Part shown: positions 5,261-6,174 of the stretch, piece after piece
Position numbering within the stretch: the stretch's first letter is position 1
Layout: every line of letters starts with the position of its first letter
Notes under the pieces: generated by a model
What the model saw: the letters and a program-made list of their open reading frames with translations, nothing else
The model's database searches: none
Told to the model about the DNA's origin: nothing
Program-made: the position numbers and the translations under genes
Assembly (NCBI GenBank): GCA_015492915.1
Contig: WGED01000597.1
Location: 1-6,174 of the forward strand
Origin: Cyclobacteriaceae bacterium
GTDB lineage: Bacteria; Bacteroidota; Bacteroidia; Cytophagales; Cyclobacteriaceae
Length of the DNA: 6,174 bases
Reading direction: 5' to 3'

Positions 5261-6174
5261 TCAATTAAACGTTAGAGATACATTTTCAAACATCAGGTGA
5301 AGAAAGCCATGTCCGGTGCCTGCGAGCGGAGAAGGATTTCCCTGCGGATCTAATGGCGGTAAAATAATATGTGTCTCAAACTGATCATTGGAATGATCGG
5401 TAACATCATTTTCCGTATCGGTGACCAGCTTCAGATCCGACGTCCTCGCTCTGGAGGCAACCATAATATGTATCGGCCTGTTGGCGGCCATTACGTTACC
5501 GTTGCCATCCTTCAGGTCTGTCATTCCCCAGAAAGTAACGTACGACAGCATTTTAGGCATCAGGTTGGTGCCGATACCGGTATTGCCGTGCATTTCCTTG
5601 TTTCTTCCGACACCACCGAAAAAAGGATGATCTCCCGTTCCGCTGGCTTTGTGTACGATGCGGATCTCATCAATCATGAACACTTCGCCATTCGGCCTCT
5701 GATACTTAATACTGACATTTTTTACTTCATCTTTCGACTCTTCAGAATCCTCTTCACTATTGTCCATGACTTCGAACGAATATGATCCCGCACCAAATGC
5801 CACTCGATTTGAAAACGGCGTCGGCGACATTGCTTCATTGATGGCCGCCGGGCCCGGAAGTATTTCATACACTTTTTTCCAGTCCCTGGACTCATTGGTC
5901 AGCTCTACATTTTCCCACATCATGTGGATGAAACCGTGATCTGTTCCCGGCACAGGCGACTTATTGCCCTGCATATCGAAAGGTATCAGGATCACATGCG
6001 TCTCTGCCACCCATGTATCGTGATTTGATGCATCTTTTTCTGTTTCAGGGATCAGCATCATATCTTTATCCCTTACCCTTGATGCTGTCATGATGTGTGC
6101 GACCCTGTTGGCAGCCACGACTTCGCCCGTCTCGGCATCCTTCAGATCAACAAGGCCCCAAAGTGTGATATAGG
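5261..6174 (-). CDS. C-terminal part of an unrecognised duplicated-module protein (5' end outside window)
   Basis: The frame is open to the right edge, so only the last 303 residues are visible. The in-frame GTG at 6116-6118 is not the start, because the residues before it (YITLWGLVDLKD) are homologous to the second copy (YVTFWGMTDLKD). Two 93-residue modules (visible residues 1-93 and 211-303) are about half identical and align with a single one-residue gap. They are joined by a 117-residue linker containing an acidic run (EEDSEESKDE, 140-149), a strand-rich part and the motif HPFFGGVGRN (182-191). Five histidines are kept in both copies. There are no hydrophobic segments. A signal peptide cannot be judged, as the N-terminus is missing. 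I do not recognise the family and assign no function; an extracytoplasmic beta-rich protein is a guess. A terminator follows. Confidence 0.8.
   Translation of the reverse strand, partial: YITLWGLVDLKDAETGEVVAANRVAHIMTASRVRDKDMMLIPETEKDASNHDTWVAETHVILIPFDMQGNKSPVPGTDHGFIHMMWENVELTNESRDWKKVYEILPGPAAINEAMSPTPFSNRVAFGAGSYSFEVMDNSEEDSEESKDEVKNVSIKYQRPNGEVFMIDEIRIVHKASGTGDHPFFGGVGRNKEMHGNTGIGTNLMPKMLSYVTFWGMTDLKDGNGNVMAANRPIHIMVASRARTSDLKLVTDTENDVTDHSNDQFETHIILPPLDPQGNPSPLAGTGHGFLHLMFENVSLTFN
5264..5542 (-). repeat. Module copy B of the duplicated-module protein
   Basis: This encodes 93 residues from YVTFWGMTDLKD to the C-terminal SLTFN. Against copy A about 50 of 92 aligned positions are identical, including AANR, HIM, ASR, ETH, GN.SP and HGF.H. 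It forms the very C-terminus of the protein. Conserved histidines are at module positions 25, 50, 58, 78 and 82. Confidence 0.85.
5894..6172 (-). repeat. Module copy A of the duplicated-module protein
   Basis: This encodes 93 residues from YITLWGLVDLKD to VELTN, beginning at the window edge. The two copies are spaced 210 codons apart. The repeating unit may extend further upstream than shown here: the HPFFGG to MPKMLS stretch that precedes copy B may have a counterpart beyond base 6174. Conserved histidines are at module positions 26, 51, 59, 79 and 83. Confidence 0.85.

Noticed and set aside
5369..5785. Plus-strand frames opposite the duplicated-module gene
   Set aside because: The minus-strand frame has internal protein-level duplication with conserved residues, which shows it is the coded one.

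Overview
The window looks like chromosomal DNA from a member of the Bacteroidota. The genes lack Shine-Dalgarno sequences and have A/T-rich leaders instead. Two promoters carry the TAnnTTTG-type -7 element typical of this phylum. Several proteins (the small one-TM protein, the four-to-five-TM protein, the cold-shock protein, the TypA variant) resemble Bacteroidota versions as I remember them. No mobile element, CRISPR array, tRNA or rRNA was seen.

Layout from left to right. Bases 1-314 hold no convincing gene, only a possible minus-strand start codon at the very edge. At 315-1292 (minus) lies a 325-residue methyltransferase closely resembling eukaryotic sterol C-24 methyltransferases (Erg6/SMT). 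A 226-base intergenic region with a 10-bp-arm palindrome separates it from a divergent small membrane-anchored protein (1519-1908, plus). That gene converges, with a 14-base gap, on a YjbQ/UPF0047 family gene (1923-2354, minus). A divergent promoter region follows, then typA/bipA, the ribosome-associated translational GTPase (2510-4273, plus). Next, also on the plus strand, is a CspA-type cold-shock protein (4392-4583) with its own promoter and a clear intrinsic terminator. That terminator separates it from a convergent multi-spanning membrane protein (4647-5126, minus). The right end (5261-6174, minus) is the C-terminal part of a large protein that enters from beyond the window. It contains two copies of a 93-residue module that share five histidines.

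The genes do not form one obvious operon; most appear to be separate transcription units. TypA and the cold-shock protein are both linked to growth in the cold or under stress, and their promoters share an almost identical -7 block (TACCTTTRCAGC), which may mean similar expression. The two most noteworthy items are the eukaryote-like sterol methyltransferase, with substitutions at usually conserved positions, and the unrecognised duplicated-module protein. I see no sterol-synthesis partner (squalene epoxidase, oxidosqualene cyclase) in the window.
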